Origin: Oceanospirillum sp047518265 | GTDB lineage: Bacteria; Pseudomonadota; Gammaproteobacteria; Pseudomonadales; Halomonadaceae | Length of the DNA: 64,000 nucleotides | NCBI GenBank assembly: GCA_047518265.1 | Contig: JAKZRG010000003.1 | Location: forward strand, 186,001 to 250,000 | Reading direction: 5' to 3' | Shown here: positions 44,501-55,000 of the stretch, one piece after another | Layout of the letters: each line of letters starts with the position of its first letter | How positions within the stretch are numbered: the stretch's first letter is position 1 | Notes under the pieces: model-generated | What the model was told of the DNA's origin: nothing | What the model saw: only the letters and a program-made list of their open reading frames with translations | Database searches by the model: none | Made by a program: the position numbers and the translations under genes

Positions 44501-47500
44501 TCGGATACTTCCTTAAGGCCTTGCCAATAAGCGATCAGATAGGAGTGGCCTTCTTGCTCAACAATCACCACCGCCGCTTTATTCACAGGTGCAAGTAACT
44601 CTAGGCAAGATTCAATCTCACCGGGCTCAATACGCTGACCTCTTAACTTAAGCTGGAAGTCCAAACGACCCAGATATTCAATAGAGCCATCCGCTAGCCG
44701 ACACCCTCTATCCCCAGTTCGATAAAAACGGGCTTTAGGGTTAAAAGGGTGATCAACAAAGGCCTGAGCGGTACGTTCGGCATCCTGCCAGTAACCTCGA
44801 CCAACACTGGCACCTGCTGCGCAAATTTCTCCTGGTATACCGATAGGTTGCTCATGTCCGGCACTATCAAGAATATAGAGCTGATTGTTTGCCGTCGGAT
44901 GACCTACAGGAATAGGAGAATGAAGATCTGCTGGAATATGAACCAGAGGATACCAACCGATATTATCGGAACATTCAGCTGGGCCATAAGCGTTCAGCAA
45001 TGGCGTTTCAGGGAAGCGCTGCAACCAATCACGGACCAAGATAGGCGGTAGTGCCTCACCAATGGATTGTAGCCAGCGTAAGGCGTTCAGATGAATACCT
45101 TGGCTTTCTGTTTCTGATACTGCCTCAGCTTCTGTTAGTAAAGCCCGTATCTGCGTGGGCACCAGTTCCATCAGTGTAATTTCTTGCTGCTGAACAGCGT
45201 GTAGTAGGGCAACCGGATTGCGGGTAATCTCATCGGGAAAAATATGTACGCTGGCACCCATTAATGGCGCTGCTAGAAATTGCCAGACTGAGATATCAAA
45301 AGCCTGAGAAGCGGTTTGAGCCACACGATCATCAGCCGAAAGACCCAGAGAGATCCTATTACCAAACATATTATTCAGCATGCCTCTATGTTCTACCATA
45401 GCTCCCTTAGGTGTGCCGGTAGAACCAGAGGTAAAGACGACATAGGCTAGGCTATCTGGCGAACTCTGTATGGGCAGAGAGGTTTCGTTACCGTTCAACC
45501 AGTGATCTTCAATAATGCATAGAGATAGAGATTTGCCTGTACGAGCTTGCACTCTGGTAATGAGCTCATCAGCAGCTTGCCTGTATTGAGAGGACGCAAC
45601 TAATACAAGGGCTTCACTGAGAATCAGCAAGTCTTCCAAACGAGCAGAAGGTAAGCCTGGGTCCAGCGGCATATAAGCCGCACCAGATTTAAATGTCCCT
45701 ATCATGGCATTGAGTAGAGGCAAGCCTCGTTCTGCTAATAAAGCCACTAATTGCTCTGGCTGAGCACCGGCTTGAGATAGAGCATGGCCTAAACGGTTAC
45801 TGCGCAGATCCAGTTCCTGATATGTCAGGCTGTCAGAACCACAAGTGGCGACAACTTTATGACCTTGTACATTGACCTGGCGCGCAAAAAGCTCAGGGTA
45901 ACTGCTATTGAGTGGCAGACCACAATCAGCAAAATCATTATCGCTTTTATTAAAGCGTTCTAACTGCTGTTTTTCTACGGTGCTCAGTAGTGTGAGCTCT
46001 CCCAGTAGAGCATCTTCAGAGGCATTGGGCAGTGATTGTAATAGTTGCTGCACTCGACTTAACAGCATATCCACGGCCTCTGCCGTGAATCTATCCGGTG
46101 AAAAAGTCAGCTGAAATTCCAAGCGAGAGCCTGGAATTACGTCGATTAATAGTGGGTATTCGGTCTGAACCTTATCTTCCAAAAAGTCGATTCGACAGTC
46201 CGATAGGCGGCTGGTCAGGCCATCATCCATAGGGGCGTTAGCAAAGACCATCACACTATCAAATAGGGATTGATCAGCGTTAACCTGACTGCAACGCTGG
46301 ATCTCTGTCAGTGGCAGGTATTCGTATTGTCGTAGGGCTAAATTATGATCCAGTAGATCATTTAACCAGTCTTTTAAAGGAGTCTGGTCATTCAGATTAA
46401 CCCGTAGAGGCAAGGTCTGAATAAAGAGGCCTTGCATGGTATCTGCACCGAACAGATCAGCGGGACGCCCAGCGACATTGACACCAAATAGCACATCCTG
46501 GGTATCGTTATAACGAGCGAGTAATAATGCCCATACGGCTTGTATCAGGGTGTTAACCGTAACTTGTTGCTGCTGACTAAACTGCTGTAATCGACGGGTA
46601 TCTTCCACGCTGAGTACTAACTGGCGCTGAGACGCGTCTATAGCGTTAGGTTTAAGGGGCTCCTGTGCCTCCTCCTTTAAGCCACTATCTGTGATAAATG
46701 AAGGGCTATTATCAGAGGATGAAAGCGTATTCGTAATAAACGGCAGAGCTGTTGGGCTATCAAAACCTTCTAAGGTTTGCTGCCAAAATGTTTGTGCACT
46801 GTGTACCGGTTGCTGCTCTAACCAACGCAGATAGTGCTGAAAAGGTTGGGCGGGTGATAGTGCCGATAGTGCGGGTGATGGTGCAGATAGTGATGTTGCT
46901 GCTTGTACAGAAGCGCGCCCTATTTTATGGGTACTATAGCTTTGTAGTAGCTCATCTAAAAGTAAGCCGAAGCTCCAAGCATCACTTAAGGCATGATGCA
47001 CACTGTGGCAAAGCACAAAACGCTGATCGGATAATTGAAAGACTCTTAGCCAAGTTAGCGGCGCATTATCCAAAGATAAAGACGTAGCGTTTTCCTTCCC
47101 TATGGTTTGATCAATATAATCTTGCTGATGGGTTTCAGACAGGTCAGTGATATCTTCCCAGAAGAAGTGTTGATCAAGGTGTCTGAGTACGCATTGCAAC
47201 GGTTTTTCCAGATCACGCCAAAGGAAAATAGTACGTAGAATCGGATGCCGATCTACAACCTGTTGCCAAGCGGCTTTCAATGACCCTTGATCAATAGGAC
47301 CATCCCATTGCAGACAGGTTTGAGACAGGTAATCCGCCTGATCCGATTTCAGAGATTGAATGACCATGCCGTGCTGCATGGATGTCAGAGGATAAATATC
47401 TTCGACCTGCTGCCAATCCAGTGACAAGCTATCCAAGACCGATTGCTCAGGGCCAAGAGGAAAGACATTGGCTTTAGGTGTTGCCGTTAGATCAATACTC

Positions 47501-50500
47501 TGTAGTACCTGAGTGAGTTGTTTCGTCAATAATTGGCTAAAACCTTGAATAGATCCGGGCTGAACCTGACTCTCTCCCATGGAGACTTGAATACGTAACT
47601 GGCCATCCAAACAGAATAGGGAAACCGTTAACGGCATCTCCTCAGGCTGATCCTCATGATGACTTTGCAGGAGCCCTAAAGTCATCTGGCTGTCCCAATC
47701 ACCTAACCAGCGCACCCAAGCTTGAGGCGTGGGTAGGGTTAATAGAGGTTCGCTCAGATATTCGTTATTACTTAGATAACGCAGTAGACCGTAATCTGCA
47801 CCGGCTTGAGGCATGGCTAAAAGCTGAGAACTTACCTGTTGCCAGTCATGATGTGACTCACCGGTTAATCCCTCAAAAATAATTGGAGCAGGAAAGTCCA
47901 ATGCGCCTTGTAATCTAGCAGGGTTCAAATTGGCTTGTGATAACGCATCCGTTACAGCTAAGGCGCTTAATTCAGGACGCCCGCCACTGACTGCCAGCGC
48001 TAAGGTATCCGTTTTTTGGTGATGGCTTAACGCACAGGCTACAGCAGCGGTTACCAGAGATACCGGTGTTGCGCCATGACTATCCAATAGCTGGCGGATT
48101 TGCGTTTGTGTTTCATTGCTTAACTCCAGTTCGGATATAGCCTTTTCTTGGGATAGGCTTGATGACGCATCTGTATCCTGAAGTTGTGTTGTGCGGGAAT
48201 TAGACGATTCTTGAGAAACAGGATCTTGATAGATAGGTGTTTGATAAATAGAGGCTGGCACAGGCAGCTCTAGCCCTGCATGCTCCAGCCAATATTCCCA
48301 AGATGCATCAAGATCTTCAGATAACGCTCGGGCTTGTTCCGATTCCAAATAGCGGGTCAGTTGTAAGCCTGAAGTTGCCAATGTAATTTCACGATTATCA
48401 TCTGATGTATAAAGTTGAGCTAAATCGTTTAATAACAAGGGCCATGCAGCACTATCCAAGGCTAACGGGTGCGCACACAGTAAAAGATGTTCATCTGATA
48501 ATGCAGCACCAAGCCAAGGCTGGTTAGAGGTTTGCATTGTTTCAAATAATTCATCAACGAGAACTTCTGTCGTCTTTGTAGACTCAATAGCTATAACAGG
48601 TGTTTCAACGGTATCAAGAGAATAACTGATTTGTCTCTGTACCCAGCTGCCATCCTGTCGTTCCAAAGTGAAGGGGTAATAGTGCTGCTGCAGCTGTGTT
48701 AACGCGGTCTGCAACTGTTTATTTTGTAATGGTGAGTGCAGTTGTATCCGGCACCAAAGAGGCTTTAAGGGTTGGGACAGGCGGAAATGTTGTCCTGGGC
48801 TAAAAGGTAATATTTTAGACTCGGAAGTGGCATTCGTACCCTGCTGTTGATCCGATGGTCTATCTGAATTCGTTTCTGAATCATGGCCATCGATTGCCCC
48901 AGCAAGGGAAATAAGCGTTCTGTGTTTAAAAGCCAATGTAGGAGTCAGTGCTAATCCCTGCTTTTGAGCTCGGGCAATCACTTGTAGCAGCATGATGGAA
49001 TCTCCACCTAGGGCAAAGAAATTGTCATGCACACTAATATTGTCACGCTGTAAAAGGTCAGCCCAAATCTGTGCTAAGCAGTGCTCACTCTCAGTGGCTG
49101 GAGCCTGATAATTATCAGAGTGCTCAGCACTTGTTGCCGGTATTGGCAGGCTGGAATAATCCACCTTACCATTGGCCGTTACCGGTATCTCATCCAGTAG
49201 AACCAACTGATCTGGCACCATGTATTCTGGCAGCTGCTGACTTAAATCATGCTTGAGTTTATGGCTATTCAGATCGCTATCAGCCACCAAGTAGGCCAAG
49301 AGTTTAGCGGGCTGATTCTCTTTTTGGTAAAGATGAACAACGGCCTGCTGGATATACTGAGATGTTTGGCTCAGATGATGAGCCACTTCATCTAACTCCA
49401 CCCGGTAACCACGAATTTTAACCTGATTATCCAAGCGACCTAAGAATTTCACACTGCCATCCGACAACCAATAAGCACGGTCTCCAGTACGATAAAAACG
49501 CTCTGGGCCCGCTTCAGATAAGCTATCTGATAGATTAACAAACCGATCTTCGGTTAATTCAGTTTGTTGATAGTAACCGTCAGCTAAACCTTCACCTCCT
49601 AGATAAAGCTCTCCTGGAATACCACAAGGTAGATCGTTTCCTTGTGAATCGAGAATACGTATTAATCGGTTAGGTTGAGGCTGCCCTAGAGACAATAGAT
49701 CCGGTGCCTTATCTTGGCAGGCTAACGCCATATCAATAGGGTGCAGCAAAGCACCAACAGTGGCTTCACTTGGGCCGTAATGGTTGTAAACGGCTAACTC
49801 TGGGGATAATGCCCGAATCTGTTTCAGCAGATGCTTATCCAGCGCTTCGCCGCCCAACAATAAACTATGGCGAGGTAACAAGCTTGAGCTGGGTAGAGCG
49901 GCTAACAAACCTTGAAGATGACTGGGTGTTAGCTTGAGTACATCGATCTTTTGTTGTTGAAACAGATCCGCTAATGCCAAGGCATCAAAGCGAGTATTGT
50001 CATCGACTAGGTGTAAATATCCACCGCTGAGCAATGCGCCAAATAGTTGGGTGTTACCAAGATCCGCTGCCAACGTTGATACGCTGGCAAAGCGGCAGGC
50101 AGCAGGTAGAGAAACAGCATCAAGGATGCCTAAAGCGTAGGCCAGTAAGGCTCGATGGCTAACGGTAACCCCTTTTGGCGTACCACTGGAGCCTGAGGTA
50201 TAAATCAAATACGCCGTGGCATCCGCAGAAGGTGCAGGAATAGAGACTTTCTGAAAGGGCTGCTGGCGACGCTGTTCGATTATCTCATCCAGAGTGATCA
50301 ACTTTGTTTCAGTTTTTGCCTTCTCCTGCTCGCATTTTAGAGGTTCGATTAAGCAGGTACTGGCAATGATCAGATGGGCTCGACTATCGGTAATAATGGA
50401 TGCCAAGCGAGAGGCCGGTTGCCCTGTATCGAGAGGCACATAAATTAAACCAACCTTCAGAGCTGCAACCAATGCCACGACCATTTCCACTGAGCGTGGT

Positions 50501-52080
50501 AAGGCCAAAGCTAAGGTATCGCCTGCTTGTAAGCCTTGAGCGAGATAGACTTGGGCTTGCTGATTCGCTGCTTTTTCAAGCTCGGCATAAGTCAGGCAGT
50601 GCTTTCCATCACCGACCGCTTCTCGATTAGGATAATCTGCAATAATTCTGGCAAGTTGTTCGCTGATGCCCCCTTTAGGCAAGTCGAGAGCACTTCCCTG
50701 GCCCCATTGTTTTTGTTGTAAACGATCATCTAAAGACATCCAATTTAATTGGCTGACAGGCTGCTCTGCTTGGCAGACAAAAGCCTCTAATATCTGCTGC
50801 AAGTGGCTTAATAGAATCCTGATTGTGGTATTGCTAAAGCGTTGTCTTTGATAACTTAATAGCAGTTGTAGTCCTTTACCTTCCATACCAGCAATCAAAG
50901 AGATGGGATAACTATTGCGTCCACGAGTCTGGCGAATCCCCTCTATAACCTTGCCTTCTTCCATTAGCTGGAGACTAAGCCCATGCTCGGAAGTATCATC
51001 ACTCTCCTCATCAGGAAAGTTTTCAAAAACAAAAATGCTCTCAAATAACGCGGTATCACCGGGAATATCACTCAGTGACTTTAAACGTACCAGAGGAGAG
51101 TACTCGTATTGATGCAGATCTCCGTTTAAGGTATGAAGCTGAGTCAGCCAATCCCCTACACTGATATGCTCATTCCATTGCAGGCGCAAAGGCAGGGTAT
51201 TGATAAAGAGACCAACCATAGTATCCGCGGAGGGAACATCGTCAGGTCTTCCCGAAACAGTCACGCCGAATAAGGCTTCCTGACGACCGGCTAGAGAGCC
51301 TAATAAAATCCCCCAAGCCCCCTGTAACAGAGTATTAAGCGTGACGCCCTGTTGTTGACAGAAATTCTGTAGGCTTTGCGATTGTTTCCCCTGAATATCC
51401 AGAGTCTGTTCACCATAAGGCAGCCCTGTTACCGAAGGAAATGCCCCATCCAGCTGGGGCAGTGGTGTCGGAGAGGTAAAACCTTGTAGCTGTGAACGCC
51501 AAAAAGCTTCTGCCTGAACCTCATCCTGACGATCCAGCCAGGCGATATATTCTGCGAAAGGTGCCGGTGCCGGCAGTGCCGAAACCGTTAAGCCAACATG
51601 ATGACTGTAGCGATTCAGCCAATCGGACATTAGAAGGCCAACACTCCAGCCATCCAGCAATAGATGATGATAAGACCAGAGCAGTTGCCAGTGCTGTTCC
51701 CCTGTCTGAAAAAGCTGTAGGCGCATAAGAGGCGCCTGCTCCAGATTGAAGCCTGTCAGAGCATCCTGCTCTAACATCGTTTCCAGATCGGCTTTATCAC
51801 GTTGTTGCCAGTCTTCAACAATTAATGGCAGTTCTGACTCTCGTTGCACCAGTTGTAAAGGCGTATCCAGACCTTCCCATACAAAAGCAGTACGCAGGAT
51901 GCTGTGCCTTTGCAACATATCCTGCCAAGCCGATTCAAAGGCCTGTAGATTTAAATGGCCGGACAGTTCTAAGCGAGCTTGTATAAAATATTCCGTCGAA
52001 TCCGGTTGTGCAACGGAGTGAAACAGCAACCCCTGCTGAAGTGGGGACAATGAATAAAGGCTTTCAATCATATCGTTCAT
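41542..52080 (-). CDS. NRPS, two modules plus: C-A(Asp)-T-E*-C-A(Dab-like)-T-C-beta-hydroxylase
   Basis: 3512 residues. Order: C (1-450, HHLLLDG); A (about 470-990; pocket D-L-T-K-L-G-H-V-G, Asp); T (S1028, GGDS form typical before E); an epimerase-like domain (1085-1540) with H1204-P1205-LAL-D1209 in place of HHxxxD, so the catalytic histidine is proline; C (1560-2010, H1695-H-ALSDA); A (about 2060-2540; pocket D-I-W-E-Q-I-A-D-N, Dab-like); T (S2615); C (2675-3120, H2820-H-IAADA); then a TauD/SyrP-type iron/2-oxoglutarate hydroxylase (about 3180-3480) with H3266-N-E3268 and H3460 as metal ligands and K-R-K downstream. Siderophore hydroxylases of this kind make beta-hydroxyaspartate; C-terminal fusions (IbetaH-Asp type) are reported to give L-threo residues. 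Co-transcribed with both flanking NRPS genes. Confidence 0.93.
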   Translation of the reverse strand: MNDMIESLYSLSPLQQGLLFHSVAQPDSTEYFIQARLELSGHLNLQAFESAWQDMLQRHSILRTAFVWEGLDTPLQLVQRESELPLIVEDWQQRDKADLETMLEQDALTGFNLEQAPLMRLQLFQTGEQHWQLLWSYHHLLLDGWSVGLLMSDWLNRYSHHVGLTVSALPAPAPFAEYIAWLDRQDEVQAEAFWRSQLQGFTSPTPLPQLDGAFPSVTGLPYGEQTLDIQGKQSQSLQNFCQQQGVTLNTLLQGAWGILLGSLAGRQEALFGVTVSGRPDDVPSADTMVGLFINTLPLRLQWNEHISVGDWLTQLHTLNGDLHQYEYSPLVRLKSLSDIPGDTALFESIFVFENFPDEESDDTSEHGLSLQLMEEGKVIEGIRQTRGRNSYPISLIAGMEGKGLQLLLSYQRQRFSNTTIRILLSHLQQILEAFVCQAEQPVSQLNWMSLDDRLQQKQWGQGSALDLPKGGISEQLARIIADYPNREAVGDGKHCLTYAELEKAANQQAQVYLAQGLQAGDTLALALPRSVEMVVALVAALKVGLIYVPLDTGQPASRLASIITDSRAHLIIASTCLIEPLKCEQEKAKTETKLITLDEIIEQRRQQPFQKVSIPAPSADATAYLIYTSGSSGTPKGVTVSHRALLAYALGILDAVSLPAACRFASVSTLAADLGNTQLFGALLSGGYLHLVDDNTRFDALALADLFQQQKIDVLKLTPSHLQGLLAALPSSSLLPRHSLLLGGEALDKHLLKQIRALSPELAVYNHYGPSEATVGALLHPIDMALACQDKAPDLLSLGQPQPNRLIRILDSQGNDLPCGIPGELYLGGEGLADGYYQQTELTEDRFVNLSDSLSEAGPERFYRTGDRAYWLSDGSVKFLGRLDNQVKIRGYRVELDEVAHHLSQTSQYIQQAVVHLYQKENQPAKLLAYLVADSDLNSHKLKHDLSQQLPEYMVPDQLVLLDEIPVTANGKVDYSSLPIPATSAEHSDNYQAPATESEHCLAQIWADLLQRDNISVHDNFFALGGDSIMLLQVIARAQKQGLALTPTLAFKHRTLISLAGAIDGHDSETNSDRPSDQQQGTNATSESKILPFSPGQHFRLSQPLKPLWCRIQLHSPLQNKQLQTALTQLQQHYYPFTLERQDGSWVQRQISYSLDTVETPVIAIESTKTTEVLVDELFETMQTSNQPWLGAALSDEHLLLCAHPLALDSAAWPLLLNDLAQLYTSDDNREITLATSGLQLTRYLESEQARALSEDLDASWEYWLEHAGLELPVPASIYQTPIYQDPVSQESSNSRTTQLQDTDASSSLSQEKAISELELSNETQTQIRQLLDSHGATPVSLVTAAVACALSHHQKTDTLALAVSGGRPELSALAVTDALSQANLNPARLQGALDFPAPIIFEGLTGESHHDWQQVSSQLLAMPQAGADYGLLRYLSNNEYLSEPLLTLPTPQAWVRWLGDWDSQMTLGLLQSHHEDQPEEMPLTVSLFCLDGQLRIQVSMGESQVQPGSIQGFSQLLTKQLTQVLQSIDLTATPKANVFPLGPEQSVLDSLSLDWQQVEDIYPLTSMQHGMVIQSLKSDQADYLSQTCLQWDGPIDQGSLKAAWQQVVDRHPILRTIFLWRDLEKPLQCVLRHLDQHFFWEDITDLSETHQQDYIDQTIGKENATSLSLDNAPLTWLRVFQLSDQRFVLCHSVHHALSDAWSFGLLLDELLQSYSTHKIGRASVQAATSLSAPSPALSALSPAQPFQHYLRWLEQQPVHSAQTFWQQTLEGFDSPTALPFITNTLSSSDNSPSFITDSGLKEEAQEPLKPNAIDASQRQLVLSVEDTRRLQQFSQQQQVTVNTLIQAVWALLLARYNDTQDVLFGVNVAGRPADLFGADTMQGLFIQTLPLRVNLNDQTPLKDWLNDLLDHNLALRQYEYLPLTEIQRCSQVNADQSLFDSVMVFANAPMDDGLTSRLSDCRIDFLEDKVQTEYPLLIDVIPGSRLEFQLTFSPDRFTAEAVDMLLSRVQQLLQSLPNASEDALLGELTLLSTVEKQQLERFNKSDNDFADCGLPLNSSYPELFARQVNVQGHKVVATCGSDSLTYQELDLRSNRLGHALSQAGAQPEQLVALLAERGLPLLNAMIGTFKSGAAYMPLDPGLPSARLEDLLILSEALVLVASSQYRQAADELITRVQARTGKSLSLCIIEDHWLNGNETSLPIQSSPDSLAYVVFTSGSTGTPKGAMVEHRGMLNNMFGNRISLGLSADDRVAQTASQAFDISVWQFLAAPLMGASVHIFPDEITRNPVALLHAVQQQEITLMELVPTQIRALLTEAEAVSETESQGIHLNALRWLQSIGEALPPILVRDWLQRFPETPLLNAYGPAECSDNIGWYPLVHIPADLHSPIPVGHPTANNQLYILDSAGHEQPIGIPGEICAAGASVGRGYWQDAERTAQAFVDHPFNPKARFYRTGDRGCRLADGSIEYLGRLDFQLKLRGQRIEPGEIESCLELLAPVNKAAVVIVEQEGHSYLIAYWQGLKEVSENALRDGVSDQLPAHMVPSQFIYLEALPQNRNGKVDRNALMQKTLHFDHSGHNAPSNETERQLMTIWQSLLPVNEFGVEDNFFALGGHSLLATQVITRIRKHLSVALPITALFEYNTIASLAREIRAQSILSPTSASQENGTVILDQVSEPEIKPADRTQPLPQSYAQQRLWFMDQLEGPSGAYNIPVAIKLRGTLDRQALQASVDELLQRHESLRTGFGIQNELPQQYIVEVINSAIRYHDLTQLDNAQQSITAQQIIDEEADRPFDLSKPPMLRVALQKLADDEHILQFTLHHIAADAWSLGILIDEFTQNYAAFSSGLVPSLTPLPIQYADYAAWQRSTAMEQHSARELDYWRQALQDVPTLFNLPYDTPRPIEPDYQGAAVSHTLPAHQVEMLQNYSQGQGATLFMVLLNTFNSLLQRVTGKQDFIVGTDIANREHADLEKLIGFFVNVLPLRAQLAENESFDDRLITLRDSTLGAYQHQQVPFDKLVEMLQPERDKGVNPLVQVLFVMQNTPKGSSDLLGLTLEELEPQGETSKFDLAVFMEESETGEIHARWLYRTSLFEAATIERFVQGFTALLDYLTGPTKPTDQLLSQWHWQLSPSITSNPESKGVRKKDKLKRLKSIKPTRVSQSPVEQVKTSLLSDKDQLPLIVEPKLSELAPVVWAEQARDWIEEQLKRHGGLLFRNFNLPDAPSFEQFSQAIVPSLYGQYGDLPKNNSGQNIYHSTPYPEQHMILYHNESSHMGKWPCRQLFYCETPSPRGGCTPIVDCREVYKKLPADVLVPLEEKGLLYVRHFTDKLDVSWQDFFKTDSREEVERHCQEEGMHWHWQGDNDLRIEQYRPAVVLHPVTGEKTFFNQVQLHHESCLEAEVRANLKSLFGSDSLPRNVYYGDGTPISDATMDIIGQTYEDCAVRFNWQKGDVVMVDNMLVAHARDPFEGKRKICVAMGQMFRDQTVQNQLPQEQISQKLEPQKQAIQNTENRQD

Positions 52081-52088
52081 ATCAGTTC

Positions 52089-55000
52089 CTACGACTCTTT
52101 AGGGGTCTTGTCTTGTGACGCTGAGCCAAAGCGCTTCAGCAGAGAATTCAGGGCGTTCTGATCGAGATTTTTTGCCATAGGGAAATCTGAAGGCGTTAGT
52201 TGACCCGCTTCAGGATTCAGACAGTGATCGATCAGGTTTTGTAGATTGCGAACAAAGAGATCCAGATAACCTTGCTGTACCTGACGGGTGTCTCTTTGAC
52301 TGCCGTAGGTCCATTCCAGATACAACAAGCCATCCACTACTTGAGTCGTGACATCCAATTCATATTCGCAATGATTATTTGCCCCTCGCTCTAGAGGTTG
52401 ATGTTCACTGGCCTCTCGCAGTGGGCCTGTATCATCATCTTTCTGGCTGACACCAAAGTATTCAAATGACACAGGAGAGGTGTGTTGAATCTGTAAGGCT
52501 TGCTCATCCTTAGCAAGATGACGTAAGACGCCATAACCTATGCCTTGCTCTGGCACTGCTCTGAGCTGATCTTTTATCGAACTTAGAATCTGGCTCGGTT
52601 GTTGACCTGACGCCATATCTAGCTTTAGAGGATAAATGGCTGCAAACCAACCCACGGTGCGGCTGATATCTAATCGATCACTGCCCCCAGTACGGCCATG
52701 ATTCTCCAGATCCAGACGTATCTCAGATTGACCGCTCCAATGGTTCAAGGTCATAGCGAGCGCCGCTATCAACATCTCTTCAGGCCGTGTGCGATAAGCT
52801 TGTTGGGCTGTCTTTAGGAAATCTGCAGTACGGGTTTTATCCAGAGTTGCACTTAAGGTGATCGCTTCCGTAACCTTGTGACTGGCATTTGGAGACGCGA
52901 CCGGTAACTGGAAATCAATATCCTGCTGTTGCCACCAAGGCTTTTGTCGCGCCAAACGAGCAAGAGTCTCAGGGGCTTGCCAGTAATCGACCCATTGGCG
53001 GTAAGCACTGGTTTTAGGCGGTAATTGTGGTGTTTCACCTTGATCTAATTGGCGATACAGAGTGACAAAATCGTCCTGAAGAACATTCCAGGAGACCGTA
53101 TCAATTACCAGATGATGAATGACCCAGTACAGGCGTTGCTGGCCATTATCCAGATTGACCAAGACCCCTTGGCTGATTAACCCTTGCTCTATATCTAAAT
53201 CTTGGGCAAAGGGCTCCAGCACAGTGTCCAGCTTATCCACAGAGACATTATTGAGGGTTGTAAAGCGCCAAGCGTTTTCGACCGAGCCATACTTCTGCAT
53301 CCAGGCGTTTGTATCGGCATTTGATGGAGAAAAATGCAGTCTCAACGCATCATGATGACAAACTAGGTGATGCAGCACTTGCTCCGTTAATACCGCGTCC
53401 AGCTCTCCTTGGTACTGGCATAACAGGGATTGATTCCAATAATTAAACCGGTCAAATTTCTGCTCGAAGAACCAATGCTGCGCAGGCATCAGAGCAACCT
53501 CGCCCGACAGGATTCCTTGCTCAGCCTCAATCAGATCCAGACTTTTGGCAGCCTGGGCTAAATCATGAAGCGTCCGTTGCTGGAAAATCAGTCTTGGCGT
53601 TAGTGTTATTCCCTGTTGTCGTGCTCGGGAAATCAGCTGCAACGCCATAATGGAGTCACCGCCTAAGGCAAAGAAGTTATCATTACTCCAAACCTCATCG
53701 ACTCCCAGTAGGTCTTTGACCAGATGGCATAAAGTTGCTTCATGGGATTCTGTGGCCGCCACTTTTTTCTTGGTGCGGGTTTTAACATCAGGCAACGCTT
53801 TACGATCAACTTTGCCGTTAGCATTTAATGGCAGGGTATCCAACGCCATAAATAGGTCGGGGACCATATAGCCCGGTAGCGTTGCTTGTAACTGTTCTCG
53901 CAGCTGCGCCTCTAACTGTTCGAGTGCTTGTTCCCGTTGTTCTTGCCGCGATGTGGAAAATTCAGCCGCCACTATTTTCTCTTCTAGAGCGTCATGATCT
54001 GCAACCCAGTAAGCCACGAGTTGACGCACACCTCGTTCATTAACCGGTGCGGTGACTACGGCAGCTTTAACTTGTACTAGATCTGCCAGACGATTTTCGA
54101 TCTCGCCCGGTTCAATACGATGACCTCGAACCTTAACCTGAAAATCTTTACGGCCAATATATTCAATACTGCCATCTGGCAACCAGCGGCCTAGATCCCC
54201 TGTCCGGTAAAAGCGTTCACCAGGGGCGAAAGGGTGATCAATAAAGACCTGTCGGGTACGGGCTTCATCACGCCAATAACCGCGCCCCACACCAACACCG
54301 GCAACACAGATCTCTCCCGGCACACCGATAGGCTGAGGGCGTAAGGCATCGTCCAAAATATAGAGCTGATTATTGGGGGTGGGCCGTCCAACTGGCACAG
54401 GGCGCTGGCTATCCAACCCTGGTCGAGTGATCGGATGGAAAGCCACATCATCAGAGCATTCCGCTGGGCCATAGGCATTCATCAAGGGAATGGATGGGAA
54501 GCGTTGTAACCAACGATTTGCCAAGGCAGGCGGTAATGCCTCTCCTGTTGGTATCAACCAGCGTAAGGAAGCTAGATCTGTTGCACTTTTATCGAGAGCA
54601 TTGTGCTCCGCGCTATCCAAAAGTCCCTGAATAACCGCAGGAACAGCTTCTAACAATGTGATGCCGTATTCGTCAATCGCACGCAATAAACGTTCTGGGT
54701 CATGGGCGATAGTATCCGGCAGGATACGTACCTGAGCTCCCACGACAGGAGCCGCTAAAAACTGCCATACAGAGATATCAAACGCCTGGGAAGCGGTTTG
54801 GGCAATCACATCCGTCTCGTTTAACCCCAGAGAAGGTTGCTTACCAAACATATTGTTTAGCATGCCCTTGTGCTCCACCATCACACCTTTTGGCGTTCCC
54901 GTGGAACCGGAGGTAAATAGTACATAGGCCAGATGATCTGGCGTACAAATCGCATCCAAAGGAGCACTGCCACCGGTTAAGCTATCATCGGTTAGCCAAA

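Noticed and set aside
46752..47087. Plus-strand ORFs of 60-124 aa opposite the NRPS genes (e.g. 46752-47087, 57366-57704, 59471-59845)
   Set aside because: They are antisense shadows of the long NRPS reading frames, with no family similarity and no ribosome-binding sites.
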